The notes beneath the pieces are model-generated. The model was not told the origin of the DNA and did no database searches. It worked only from the letters and a program-made list of their open reading frames with translations. A stretch of 64,000 nucleotides of DNA from Nonomuraea guangzhouensis (lineage in GTDB: Bacteria > Actinomycetota > Actinomycetes > Streptosporangiales > Streptosporangiaceae): positions 186,001 through 250,000 of the forward strand of contig NZ_JAHKRM010000019.1 of NCBI RefSeq assembly GCF_019396345.1, in the 5' to 3' direction. The translations under genes and the position numbers were made by a program. Positions 8,642 to 16,459 of this stretch are shown piece by piece (position 1 is the stretch's first letter; the number at the start of each line of letters is the position of its first letter).

Positions 8642-9901
8642 ATGAGAGAGAAACTGGTGGTCGTCGGCCAGGGATACGTCGGCCTGCCGCTGGCGATGCG
8701 GGCGATCGGCGCGGGATTCGACGTCGTGGGCATCGACGTGGACGAGTGGCGGATCAAGCGGTTGAACGCCGGCGAGTCCTATGTCGAGGACATCGGCGAC
8801 GACGAGTTGACCGCCGCGCACCGCTGCGGCCGCTACCTCGCCACTACCGATTATGCCGACGCCAAGGGATTCGACATCTGTGTGATCACGGTGCCGACGC
8901 CGTTGAGCGAGGGCGTTCCCGATCTCCGTCACATCGCCTCGGCCGCCCGATCCGTCGCGCCGCTGCTACGGCCGGGCGCCACGGTGGTCCTGGAGTCCAC
9001 CACCTATCCCGGCACCACCGAGGAGTACCTCCTGCCGTTGCTGAAGGAGGGCTCCGGGCTGCAGGCACCCGAGGACTTCTTCCTCGGCTACAGCCCGGAA
9101 CGCATCGACCCGGGAAACGCCGTTTGGCGGCTCGACAACACGCCGAAGGTCGTGTCCGGCATCGACGACTCCTCGCTGAAGAAGGTCCAGGCCTTCTACG
9201 AGCGGCTCGTGCACGAGGTCGTTCCCGTCTCCTCGCTCCAGGTGGCCGAGCTGTGCAAGCTCCTGGAGAACACCTTCCGGCACATCAACATCGCCCTGGT
9301 GAACGAGCTGGCCATCTTCGCGCGGCAGTTGGGGATCGACGTCTGGGAGGCCATCGACGCCGCTTCCACCAAGCCGTTCGGCTACATGCGCTTCACCCCC
9401 GGTCCGGGCGTCGGCGGGCACTGCCTGCCGATCGACCCGTCCTACCTGTCGTGGAAGGTCAAGCGCAGTCTGGGGCACAACTTCCGGTTCGTGGAGCTGG
9501 CGAACGACATCAACGACCACATGCCGGACCACGTCATCCACCGGCTGGCCCTCGCGCTGAACCAGCGCTCCAGGTCGATCAAGGGCAGCCGGGTGGTCGT
9601 GCTCGGCCTCGCCTACAAGAAGAACGCGGGAGACTGCCGCGAGTCCCCGGCGATCGAGGTGGCCAGGACTCTGCGCAAGCTGGGCGCGGACGTGCGCGCC
9701 GCCGACCCACACGTGGACCACTTCCTGCTGCCGCACGGCATCGCGATCGTCGACGCCACCCGCCAGGAGCTCGCCAAGGCGGACGCGGTGATGATCCTCA
9801 CCGACCACGACTGCTTCGACTACGAGATGGTCGAGCAGGCGAGCACCTTCGTCTTCGACACGCGCAACCGCTGCCGGGGACCCAACGTCGAACGGCTGTG
9901 A
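8642..9901 (+). CDS. Nucleotide-sugar dehydrogenase (UDP-ManNAc/UDP-GlcNAc 6-dehydrogenase type)
   Basis: 419 residues. Oxidises C6 of a UDP-sugar to the uronic acid using two NAD+. N-terminal Rossmann motif V-G-Q-G-Y-V-G-L-P-L, the substrate-handling Y-S-P-E-R-I-D-P-G segment, and the catalytic cysteine in G-P-G-V-G-G-H-C-L-P-I-D-P near residue 260; the C-terminal UDP-binding half has G-L-A-Y-K-K-N-A-G-D-C-R-E-S-P. Overall motif set resembles WecC/WbpA-type enzymes more than UDP-glucose dehydrogenase, but substrate cannot be fixed from sequence. It complements the sugar genes at 1-4014 and likely feeds envelope polysaccharide synthesis. Confidence 0.9.
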   Translation: MREKLVVVGQGYVGLPLAMRAIGAGFDVVGIDVDEWRIKRLNAGESYVEDIGDDELTAAHRCGRYLATTDYADAKGFDICVITVPTPLSEGVPDLRHIASAARSVAPLLRPGATVVLESTTYPGTTEEYLLPLLKEGSGLQAPEDFFLGYSPERIDPGNAVWRLDNTPKVVSGIDDSSLKKVQAFYERLVHEVVPVSSLQVAELCKLLENTFRHINIALVNELAIFARQLGIDVWEAIDAASTKPFGYMRFTPGPGVGGHCLPIDPSYLSWKVKRSLGHNFRFVELANDINDHMPDHVIHRLALALNQRSRSIKGSRVVVLGLAYKKNAGDCRESPAIEVARTLRKLGADVRAADPHVDHFLLPHGIAIVDATRQELAKADAVMILTDHDCFDYEMVEQASTFVFDTRNRCRGPNVERL

Positions 9902-9910
9902 CGGACTCTC

Positions 9911-9945
9911 AGGGGGCTACCTGCGGTCGAGCGGGTAGCCCCCCT
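9911..9945. terminator. Bidirectional terminator between convergent genes
   Basis: GGGGGCTACC and GGGTAGCCCCC form a stem of about ten base pairs around an 11-base loop. It sits in the 50-bp gap between the 3' ends of the nucleotide-sugar dehydrogenase (plus) and the SDR gene (minus). Confidence 0.8.
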
Positions 9946-9951
9946 GCGTCT

Positions 9952-10824
9952 TTAGAGCATGGCCTTCATCGAGTCGGTGGCCGACAGCACGTAGGGCTGC
10001 TCGGCCATGACCGCGTCCCAGTTGTCCGCGAGCGACTCCGGCGTGAGGTCGTCGGACTTCCAGCCGGGCCCCTCGGCCACGAACACACGCGCCACCCGGC
10101 CGCCGCCGACGCTGAACACCTCACCGCTCGGCGCGCACGACTCGTGAACCAGGTACGCCACCAACGCGCTGACCCGCTCGGGCGTGAACTTGGCCTCGAA
10201 CTCGGCAGGCAGCAGCGACTCGGTCATCCGCGTCCAGGCGATCGGCGCGATGGCGTTGGCCTTGATGCCGTTGCGGGCGCCCTCGATGCCGAGCGTCTTG
10301 GTCAGGCCGACCAGCCCCATCTTGGCGGTGGAGTAGTTGGCCTGGCCGAAGTTGCCGAACAGGCCCGCCGGGCTGGAGGTGTTGACGATGCGGCCGTAGC
10401 CGGCCTCCTTCATGTACGGGTAGGCGGCCTGGGAGACCAGGTAGGAGCCGCGCACGTGGACGGCCAGCACCCCGTCGAAGTCCTCGACCGCCATCTTCCC
10501 GAACGACCTGTCGCGCAGGATGCCCGCGTTGTTGACGACGATGTCGATCTTGCCGAAGGCGTCGATCGCGGCCTGCGCGATCGCCCTGGCCCCTTCCGGC
10601 GTGGCCACATTGTCGGCGTTGGCGATGGCCTGGCCACCGTTCTTGGTGATGAGCTCGACCACCTCGGCGGCGGGACCCGCGGAGGCGCCGGTGCCGTCGA
10701 GCGCGCCGCCCAGGTCGTTCACGACGACCTTGGCACCCCGCTCGGCCAGCAGCAGCGCGTGCGACCTGCCGAGACCGTGCCCGGCTCCCGTAATGATCGC
10801 GACCCTGTCATCGAACCGAAGCAT
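9952..10824 (-). CDS. Short-chain dehydrogenase/reductase, (3R)-hydroxyacyl-CoA dehydrogenase-like
   Basis: 290 residues. The cofactor motif T-G-A-G-H-G-L-G-R-S-H-A near residue 12, N-N-A-G-I-L-R-D-R-S-F and the catalytic S-x(12)-Y-S-T-A-K are laid out as in the dehydrogenase unit of peroxisomal-type multifunctional enzyme 2. A role in beta-oxidation or steroid/lipid side-chain metabolism is likely. ATG 10824 has GGAGG five bases upstream and is preferred over an ATG at 10848. Divergent from a DapB-like dehydrogenase; two GAAC/GTTC palindromes lie between them. Confidence 0.88.
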   Translation of the reverse strand: MLRFDDRVAIITGAGHGLGRSHALLLAERGAKVVVNDLGGALDGTGASAGPAAEVVELITKNGGQAIANADNVATPEGARAIAQAAIDAFGKIDIVVNNAGILRDRSFGKMAVEDFDGVLAVHVRGSYLVSQAAYPYMKEAGYGRIVNTSSPAGLFGNFGQANYSTAKMGLVGLTKTLGIEGARNGIKANAIAPIAWTRMTESLLPAEFEAKFTPERVSALVAYLVHESCAPSGEVFSVGGGRVARVFVAEGPGWKSDDLTPESLADNWDAVMAEQPYVLSATDSMKAML

Positions 10825-10841
10825 CGAACCTCCAGCGCAGG

Positions 10842-10922
10842 AGAACAACGTTCTAGTAATGGCACAATAACCCGAGTCCGCTGCACTGTGACTGATCGTC
10901 GCGGATAGTGATCGAACGGTTC
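10842..10922. promoter_or_regulatory. Candidate operator pair in SDR/DapB-like divergent promoter
   Basis: Two palindromes with the same half-site lie in the 180-bp divergent gap: AGAAC-AAC-GTTCT at 10842-10854 and GAAC-G-GTTC at 10914-10922. The first resembles, with one extra central base, the AAC-N2-GTT core described for the KstR lipid/sterol repressor of mycobacteria. The match in kind with the flanking lipid-type enzymes is suggestive only; no regulator gene is adjacent. Confidence 0.4.
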
Positions 10923-11004
10923 ATTTTCTGCTAGAGTTCTGGGCTCCGCCCGGGCGGCGCCCTCCAGCACCCGTCCGCCCTCCACCGGGCCTGGGAGGCC
11001 GGAC

Positions 11005-12063
11005 ATGCCGGTAAACGTGCCCATTCGCGTGGTTCAGTGGGCCACCGGAGCCGTCGGCCGCTACGCACTGCGCAGCGTGCTCAGCAGGCCGGGGCTGGAG
11101 CTCGCGGGGGTCCTGGTCTATGACCCCGACAAGATCGGCAAGGACGCCGGCGAACTGGTCGGCCTGCCCTATACGGGCGTCTGCTGCACGGACGACCCGG
11201 AACGCGTCATGGCCATCGAAGCCGACTGCGTCCTGCACATGCCGCTGCCGGCCTCCTTCTTCGGCCCGGACCGGACCCTCGACCTGGAGACCATCTGCGC
11301 GCTGCTCGCCTCGGGCAAGAACGTCATCACGACCACCGGCTTCGTCTACCCCAAGTCATACGGCCCGCGGGTGGTGGAGCGCATCGAGGCCGCCTGCGCC
11401 AAGGGCGGCACCACGCTCCACGGCACCGGCATCAACCCGGGCTTCATGAGCGACTTCCTGCCGCTGGCGCTGACCGGACTCGCCGACCGGGTCGACCACA
11501 TCTACGTGCGCGAATCATCGGACTTCCGCGGCCACCCGTCCCGCCAGGTCGTCGTGGACCTGATCGGATTCACCCGCACGGCCAAGGACTACACGGCCGC
11601 GGTCCGGCCGTTCCGGACGTTCCAGCGCACGCTCTTCGCCGAGAGCGTGCAACTCGTGGCCGACGCACTCGACGTGCACCTCGACGAGGTGGAGGAGCGG
11701 GACGAGTTCGAGGTGGCCGGCCAGGCGTTCGAGATCGCGGCCGGCCTGGTCGAGGAGGGCGCGGTGTGCGCGTCGCGCTGGGTGTTCTCGGGCCTGGTGC
11801 GGGGGCGGCCGTTCATGACGGTCGAGGTGATCTACAAGGCCGACGCGAGAAAGGTGGAGCGCTGGCCGGATCCGGGCTTCGCGATCCACATCGAGGGGGT
11901 GCCGCACATGACCATGGCCATCGACGAGGTCTCCCACGGCCTCGCCGCCGCAGCCGCCCACGCCATCAACGCCATCCCCTCCGTGTGCGCCGCCCCACCC
12001 GGCATCTGCACCATCCTCGATCTCCCGCTCCCCACCGCCCGTGCCAGGGTCCGCACGAAATAG
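11005..12063 (+). CDS. DapB-like NAD(P)-dependent dehydrogenase (2,4-diaminopentanoate dehydrogenase family)
   Basis: 352 residues. N-terminal Rossmann segment R-V-V-Q-W-A-T-G-A-V-G at residues 8-18 and a central G-T-G-I-N-P-G-F-M-S-D motif, as in actinobacterial proteins annotated as dihydrodipicolinate-reductase-like. These are not true DapB (too long and lacking its tetrapyridine-binding signature) and their substrates are mostly unknown. GGGAGG lies just upstream of the ATG. Divergent from the SDR gene, so both may serve one lipid or amine degradation route. Confidence 0.78.
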   Translation: MPVNVPIRVVQWATGAVGRYALRSVLSRPGLELAGVLVYDPDKIGKDAGELVGLPYTGVCCTDDPERVMAIEADCVLHMPLPASFFGPDRTLDLETICALLASGKNVITTTGFVYPKSYGPRVVERIEAACAKGGTTLHGTGINPGFMSDFLPLALTGLADRVDHIYVRESSDFRGHPSRQVVVDLIGFTRTAKDYTAAVRPFRTFQRTLFAESVQLVADALDVHLDEVEERDEFEVAGQAFEIAAGLVEEGAVCASRWVFSGLVRGRPFMTVEVIYKADARKVERWPDPGFAIHIEGVPHMTMAIDEVSHGLAAAAAHAINAIPSVCAAPPGICTILDLPLPTARARVRTK

Positions 12064-12135
12064 AGATATTTTTCTTTCTTGCGATCGATGCCGCCACACG
12101 CAACTTCTTCTTCTTCTTTTTCTTTTTCTTTTTCT

Positions 12136-12235
12136 TTTACGGCCTGCATGGGCCAGCCCCACCCGCTGTACGGGGCTGGGCCCTGTCCAGGGATACGCTC
12201 CTGAGGTGCGCGGGGTCGGCCACCGCGACGAGACG
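12136..12235 (+). repeat. Intergenic repeat family, copy A
   Basis: Starts TTTACGGCCTGCATGG after a T/C-rich tract (12105-12138) that follows the stop of the DapB-like gene. CCAGCCCC (12153-12160) and GGGGCTGG (12172-12179) form a perfect 8-bp stem with an 11-base loop; a less conserved G/C-rich tail follows. It aligns with copies B (21891), C (12378, inverted) and D (56437). The sense orientation is the same as the gene it follows. Confidence 0.75.
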
Positions 12236-12377
12236 GTGAGACCACGGCCACCCCCAAGCAAAACCCACCTCCCTCCGAGACAAGCCGCTCCCTGCCTCCC
12301 TCTTGTCGAGCCGGAGCCATCTGCTCACGAATGGCCGGAGACACCTGCTCACGAGTGACGGCAGCCCTGGTCAACGA

Positions 12378-12486
12378 TACGCACGTCACGGCGACCAGCC
12401 CGCTCCACCGGAGAAGCGTGCCCCTGGACAGAGACCAGCCCCGTGCGGCGGATGGGGCTGGCCACTGCCGGCCGTAAAAAGAAAAG
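12378..12486 (-). repeat. Intergenic repeat family, copy C (inverted relative to A)
   Basis: On the minus strand it reads T-rich tract, then TTTTTACGGCCGGC, CCAGCCCC (complement of 12454-12461) and GGGGCTGG (complement of 12435-12442), then a tail that matches copy B over about 100 bp at roughly 85 percent by eye. It follows the stop of the flavin reductase gene in that gene's sense direction. Copies A and C thus sit head to head around a 142-bp centre (12236-12377) in which nothing else was recognised except a short imperfect direct repeat with core CTGCTCACGA. Confidence 0.75.
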
Positions 12487-12507
12487 TAGTTCTGCTTTTA
12501 GAAGGAG

Positions 12508-12996
12508 TTAGTTATGCGGCAAGAATCTCCCGTACTGGCCGCGGTGATAGAGGAGCGGGCGGGCGGGCGTGGTGGAGGCGGCGGTGACGAGGCCGACCAC
12601 CAGCGTGTGGTCGCCTATTTCCACGGTGGTGTGCGGGATGCAGATCAGGTGCGCTGAGACGTCCTCCAGCAGCGGCGTCTCGTGCGGCCCGGGGCGCCAC
12701 CGCGTAGGTGTGGCGAAGCGGTCGATGCCTCGGCGGGCGAAGCGGGTGGCCAGGTCGTGCTGGTGGCCGGCCAGGACGTTCACCGCGAAATGGTCGGCCA
12801 GCCGGAGCCAGGGCCACGTGGTGGACGATTGGTCGACATAGAAGGACACCAGCGGCGGATCGAGGCTGACCGAGGAGAACGAGGTCGCCGTGAGGCCCAC
12901 CGGGACGCCCTCCGGCTTGGCCGTCACGATCACCACTCCGGCGGCGTGCTGGGCCAGGGCCGTGCGGAACTGGTCGGTGTCCAGGGAAATGGTCAT
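12508..12996 (-). CDS. Flavin reductase (FMN-binding split-barrel) domain protein
   Basis: 162 residues with the flavin-reductase-like pattern F-R-x-A-L-A-x-H-A-A-G-V-V-I-V-T near residue 10, V-G-L-T-A-T-S-F-S-S-V-S-L-D-P-P near 32-47 and a late G-D-H-T-L-V-V-G. Such proteins supply reduced FMN or FAD to a partner monooxygenase using NAD(P)H. The ATG at 12996 overlaps the TGA of the upstream FMN reductase (ATGA). Last gene of the six-gene operon, where the LLM-type monooxygenase at 13502 is the obvious partner. Confidence 0.85.
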   Translation of the reverse strand: MTISLDTDQFRTALAQHAAGVVIVTAKPEGVPVGLTATSFSSVSLDPPLVSFYVDQSSTTWPWLRLADHFAVNVLAGHQHDLATRFARRGIDRFATPTRWRPGPHETPLLEDVSAHLICIPHTTVEIGDHTLVVGLVTAASTTPARPLLYHRGQYGRFLPHN

Positions 12997-13505
12997 CTCA
13001 GGGCCCCTTCCCTGGCGGCTATCTGCGGCACGACCTGATCCGCCCACTGAGCCAAGGGCTCGGCGCCTGGTAGTTCCGACTCCAGCAGTGCCAGGCCCGG
13101 GGTGGGGACGAAGGCGCCCAGTTCCACCAGGAGGGGGCGGAAGTGGACCTCCACCGCCAGCGCGTGCTTGGGGTGGCCCATGACGAGGATCGGCAGGGCC
13201 GCCGTGCCGGCCAGGGCGTTCGGGGGCAGCCGGTCCAGGAAGGCCTTGAGCAGGCCCGTGTAAGTCGCCTTGTAGGTGGGGCTGGCCACGACGGCCACCG
13301 AGGCGCTGGTGAGGAGTTCGAGGGCGAACTCCACGCTCGCGTCGGCCTCCGGCTGCAGCAGCTTCGAGGCGAGGGTCGACAGGTCGATGACGTCCCTCGC
13401 GCCCGTGTGACCGAGCCGGGCGGCGATGGCGTCGGTGGCCGCGACCGCCGCCCCCAGCGTGCGAGACCCGGGACGCGGGTTGCCGACGACGGTGACGATG
13501 CTCAC
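12993..13505 (-). CDS. NADPH-dependent FMN reductase (SsuE/MsuE type)
   Basis: 170 residues with a flavodoxin-like fold: start V-T-V-V-G-N-P-R-P-G-S-R-T (phosphate loop for FMN), then S-P-T-Y-K-A-T-Y-T-G-L-L-K-A-F-L-D, which is the signature of the SsuE family. It reduces FMN for a two-component sulfonate-type monooxygenase. Overlaps the monooxygenase stop by 4 bases and the next gene by ATGA, so all are co-translated. Having two different flavin reductases in one operon is uncommon and suggests either redundancy or two oxygenase steps. Confidence 0.88.
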   Translation of the reverse strand: MSIVTVVGNPRPGSRTLGAAVAATDAIAARLGHTGARDVIDLSTLASKLLQPEADASVEFALELLTSASVAVVASPTYKATYTGLLKAFLDRLPPNALAGTAALPILVMGHPKHALAVEVHFRPLLVELGAFVPTPGLALLESELPGAEPLAQWADQVVPQIAAREGALR

Positions 13506-14818
13506 GCGGACACTCCTGACGTCACGACGTTCTTCGGGGCGGCTCCCAGTCCGTAGTGGTCGCGGAGCGTGCGGGCCTCGTAGTCCTTGCGGAACAGGCC
13601 GCGGATCTGCAGCTCGGGGACCACCTGGTCAACGAAGTCCGCGAGGCCGCCGGGCAGGTACGGGGGCATGATGTTGAAGCCGTCGGCCGCGCCGTTCTCG
13701 TACCACTCCTGGAGCTGGTCGGCGATCTGCTCGGGGGTGCCCGCGACGACCCGGTGGCCGCGGCCGCCGGCGAGCTTGTTGATGATCTCGCGGATCGACA
13801 GGTCGCCGCGGCCCGCCAGGTCCTTGATCAGCTTGATGCGGCTCTGCTGGCCGTCCGGGTTGGGAGGAATATCGGGCAATGGGCCGTCCAACGGGTAGGC
13901 GGTGAGGTCCACGCCGAGGATGTTCGAGAGCTGCTGCACCCCGTACGCCGGGACGATCAGGTCCTCCAGCTCCTTCTCCAGCCGCAGCGCCTCGCGTTCG
14001 GTCGAGCCGATGATGGGCGAGATGCCGGGCAGGATCTTGAGCTGGTACGGCGACCGCCCGTACGCGGGAAGCCTGCCCTTGAGGTCGGCGTAGAACTCCT
14101 GGGCGTCTTCGAGGGTCTGCTGCGCGGTGAACACCGCCTCCGCGAACCTCGCCGCGAACTCCTTACCGTCCTCCGACGACCCGGCCTGGACGAGGAGGGG
14201 GCGGCCCTGGGGTGAGCGCTGGATGTTCAGCGGGCCCTGCACCTTGAAGTGCGTGCCCTCGTGGTCGATCGGCTTGATCCGCGAGACGTCGGCGTAGACG
14301 CCGCTTCGCCGGTCACCGACGACCGCTCCTTCCGCCCAGCTCTCCCAGAGCGCGTTCGCCACCTCCAGGAACTCCTCGGCCCGGTGGTAGCGCTCGCCGT
14401 GCGGCGGGCGTTCGATGCCGAAGTTGCGGGCCTCGGCCTCGCCGGCGGAGGTGACGATGTTCCAGCCCGCCCGGCCGCCGCTGATGTGGTCCAGCGAGGC
14501 GAACTTGCGCGCCACGTGGAACGGCTCGTTGTACGTCGTGGACACGGTGGCGATCAGGCCGATGTGGTCGGTGACGGCGGCCAGGGCGGCGAGGAGGGTG
14601 AGGGGCTCCAGCCCGCCCAGCGCGTTGTGCCGGACATTTCCCCATAGGGCGAGGCCGTCGGCGAGGAACACCGAGTCCAGCTTGCCGCGTTCGGCGATCC
14701 GGGCCAGCTCCTGGAAGTGGCGGATGTCGGTGATGCGGCTCGGCTCGGTCAGCGGGTGCCGCCACGCGGCCTCGTGGTGTCCGACGCCCATGAGGAAGGC
14801 GTTCAGGTGCATGGTCAC
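13502..14818 (-). CDS. LLM-class flavin-dependent monooxygenase (NtaA/SnaA/DszA-like)
   Basis: 438 residues. Bacterial-luciferase-like TIM barrel: N-terminal M-H-L-N-A-F-L-M-G-V-G-H-H, S-T-T-Y-N-E-P-F-H-V-A-R-K-F-A-S-L-D-H-I-S-G-G-R-A-G-W-N-I-V-T-S fits (residues about 100-130), and a late I-A-D-Q-L-Q-E-W. Enzymes of this group use FMNH2 to cleave C-S bonds (dibenzothiophene sulfone, dimethyl sulfone, methanesulfonate) or to oxidise chelators. GTG at 14818 overlaps the permease stop (GTGA) and has GGAGG five bases upstream. The exact substrate is not visible. Confidence 0.87.
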   Translation of the reverse strand: MTMHLNAFLMGVGHHEAAWRHPLTEPSRITDIRHFQELARIAERGKLDSVFLADGLALWGNVRHNALGGLEPLTLLAALAAVTDHIGLIATVSTTYNEPFHVARKFASLDHISGGRAGWNIVTSAGEAEARNFGIERPPHGERYHRAEEFLEVANALWESWAEGAVVGDRRSGVYADVSRIKPIDHEGTHFKVQGPLNIQRSPQGRPLLVQAGSSEDGKEFAARFAEAVFTAQQTLEDAQEFYADLKGRLPAYGRSPYQLKILPGISPIIGSTEREALRLEKELEDLIVPAYGVQQLSNILGVDLTAYPLDGPLPDIPPNPDGQQSRIKLIKDLAGRGDLSIREIINKLAGGRGHRVVAGTPEQIADQLQEWYENGAADGFNIMPPYLPGGLADFVDQVVPELQIRGLFRKDYEARTLRDHYGLGAAPKNVVTSGVSA

Positions 14819-15696
14819 GTGGTCCTCCAGGTGGAGAAGCGGCGCTCCAGGCGCACGAGGAGCAGGTTGAACAGCAGACCGAGCACCGAGATCGTGATGA
14901 TCCCCGCGTACATGTCGGGCACCCGGAAGTTGAACTGCGCGTAGTTGATGAGGTAGCCGAGCCCCGCCTTGGCACCGACCATCTCGGCGGCGACCAGCAC
15001 GAGGATCGAGTACGCCCCGGCCAGGCGGATGCCGGTGAAGATGGTGGGCACCGCCGCGGGCAGGATGACCTTCTGGAACAACCGGAACGGCCCGAGCCCC
15101 AGTGACCTCGCCGACTTGATCAGGAGCGGGTCGACGCCTTTGACGCCCGCGATGGTGTTGAGCAGGATCGGCCAGGCGCAGGCGTACAGGATGATCGAGA
15201 TCTTGGACGTCTCCCCCAGCCCCAGGACCAGCACGAACACCGGCAGCAGGGCCAGGGCGGCGGTGTTGCGGAAGAGCTCCAGGACCGGGTTCAGGAAGTC
15301 GGCCACCGGGCGATACCAGCCGATCAGCAGGCCCAGCGGGGTGGCGGTCAGGATGGCCAGCCCGAACCCCGCCAGTGACCTGGCCAGGGAGGCTTGGGCG
15401 TGGTCCACCAGCTCGCCCCCTCGGAGCAGGTCGTACCAGGCGGACAGGACGTCGCTCAGCGGCGGCAGGAAGGTGGGGTCCACCACCTGGGCCCTGGGGA
15501 GGATCTCCCAGACGGCGGCCAGCACGATGATCGCGGCGGACGCGTTGAACACCCGGCGGGCGACGCCCCAGAGGCTACGGCGTCGAGCCGGGGCCTGAGG
15601 GACCGGTGTGAGGGTCGTGACGGCGGACGGGTGGAGGTGGTCGTCGTCAAGCGGGGAGGCCGAGAGGCCGGCCGTGCTGAGTGAGGGTCTGGCCAA
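14815..15696 (-). CDS. ABC transporter permease (SsuC/TauC type)
   Basis: 293 residues. About six membrane helices after a 45-residue cytoplasmic tail, with the ATPase-coupling EAA-like loop S-A-R-S-L-G-L-G-P-F-R-L-F-Q-K-V-I-L-P-A-A at about 190-210. The family moves sulfonates, taurine, nitrate or pyrimidine precursors. The chosen start at 15696 is TTG with GAGGAGGTG eight bases upstream and overlaps the ATPase gene by 50 bp. Confidence 0.88.
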   Translation of the reverse strand: MARPSLSTAGLSASPLDDDHLHPSAVTTLTPVPQAPARRRSLWGVARRVFNASAAIIVLAAVWEILPRAQVVDPTFLPPLSDVLSAWYDLLRGGELVDHAQASLARSLAGFGLAILTATPLGLLIGWYRPVADFLNPVLELFRNTAALALLPVFVLVLGLGETSKISIILYACAWPILLNTIAGVKGVDPLLIKSARSLGLGPFRLFQKVILPAAVPTIFTGIRLAGAYSILVLVAAEMVGAKAGLGYLINYAQFNFRVPDMYAGIITISVLGLLFNLLLVRLERRFSTWRTT

Positions 15697-16459
15697 CGGA
15701 GCTCACCTCCTCGCGCAGCAGCGTCCAGATCGCGTGCCGGTACTCGCCGAACACCGGATCCGCCCGCAGATCCCCTTCACGGGAGGCGAACGAAACCGGC
15801 ACCACGGCCCGGATGCGGCCGGGGCTGGGCGTCATGACGGCGACCCGCTGCCCGAGATAGACCGCCTCGTCGATGCCGTGGGTGATGAACACGATGGTCT
15901 TGCCGGTCTTGTTCCAGATGCGGAGCAGTTCTTCCTGCAGGGACTCGCGGGTCTGGGCATCCAGGGCGGCGAAGGGCTCGTCCATGAGCAGGATGTCCGG
16001 GTCGTAGGCGAGGCTGCGGGCGATGGCGACCCGCTGCCTCATGCCGCCCGAGAGCTCGTGCGGGTAGCGCTCGTCGAAGCCGCGCAGCCCGACCAGGTCG
16101 AGGTAGCCGCGGGCGCGCTCACGGCGTTCGCGCCGCGGCACCCCCTTGGCCTCCAGCCCGAACTCCACGTTCGCCACCGCGGTACGCCAGGGGAACAGCG
16201 CGTACTGCTGGAAGACGATGCCCCGATCGAGTCCCGGACCCGTGACGGGCACGCCGTCGATGCGGATCTCCCCGCGAGTGGGCAGGGTCAGGCCGGTGAG
16301 CAGGTCGAGGAGGGTGGACTTGCCGCACCCGCTGGGGCCGACGAGCGTGAGGAACTCCCCCTCCGCCACGTCCAGCGAGATGTCGGACACGGCGGCGAAG
16401 GGCCGGTCGGAGCCGCGCACGGCGAACTCCTTGGTCACGGACACGAACTCGATCTTCAT
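15647..16459 (-). CDS. ABC transporter ATP-binding protein (SsuB/TauB type)
   Basis: 270 residues. Walker A G-P-S-G-C-G-K-S-T at about 41-49, Q-loop F-Q-Q-Y-A-L-F-P-W-R, ABC signature L-S-G-G-M-R-Q-R, Walker B I-L-L-M-D-E-P-F-A-A-L-D and H-loop T-H-G-I-D-E-A. The W-R after the Q-loop and the G-M-R-Q-R signature are typical of the nitrate/sulfonate/taurine group. ATG overlaps the stop of the substrate-binding protein (ATGA), with GGGAGG six bases upstream. Confidence 0.92.
   Translation of the reverse strand: MKIEFVSVTKEFAVRGSDRPFAAVSDISLDVAEGEFLTLVGPSGCGKSTLLDLLTGLTLPTRGEIRIDGVPVTGPGLDRGIVFQQYALFPWRTAVANVEFGLEAKGVPRRERRERARGYLDLVGLRGFDERYPHELSGGMRQRVAIARSLAYDPDILLMDEPFAALDAQTRESLQEELLRIWNKTGKTIVFITHGIDEAVYLGQRVAVMTPSPGRIRAVVPVSFASREGDLRADPVFGEYRHAIWTLLREEVSSVGQTLTQHGRPLGLPA

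Noticed and set aside
8746-10908. 720-residue open frame across the nucleotide-sugar dehydrogenase and SDR genes
   Set aside because: Arg/Gly-rich, no motif, runs over a terminator and two well-supported genes in other frames.
12508-12817. Alternative 101-residue minus-strand frame at 12512-12817
   Set aside because: Shadow of the flavin reductase frame, Pro/Arg/His-rich without motif.
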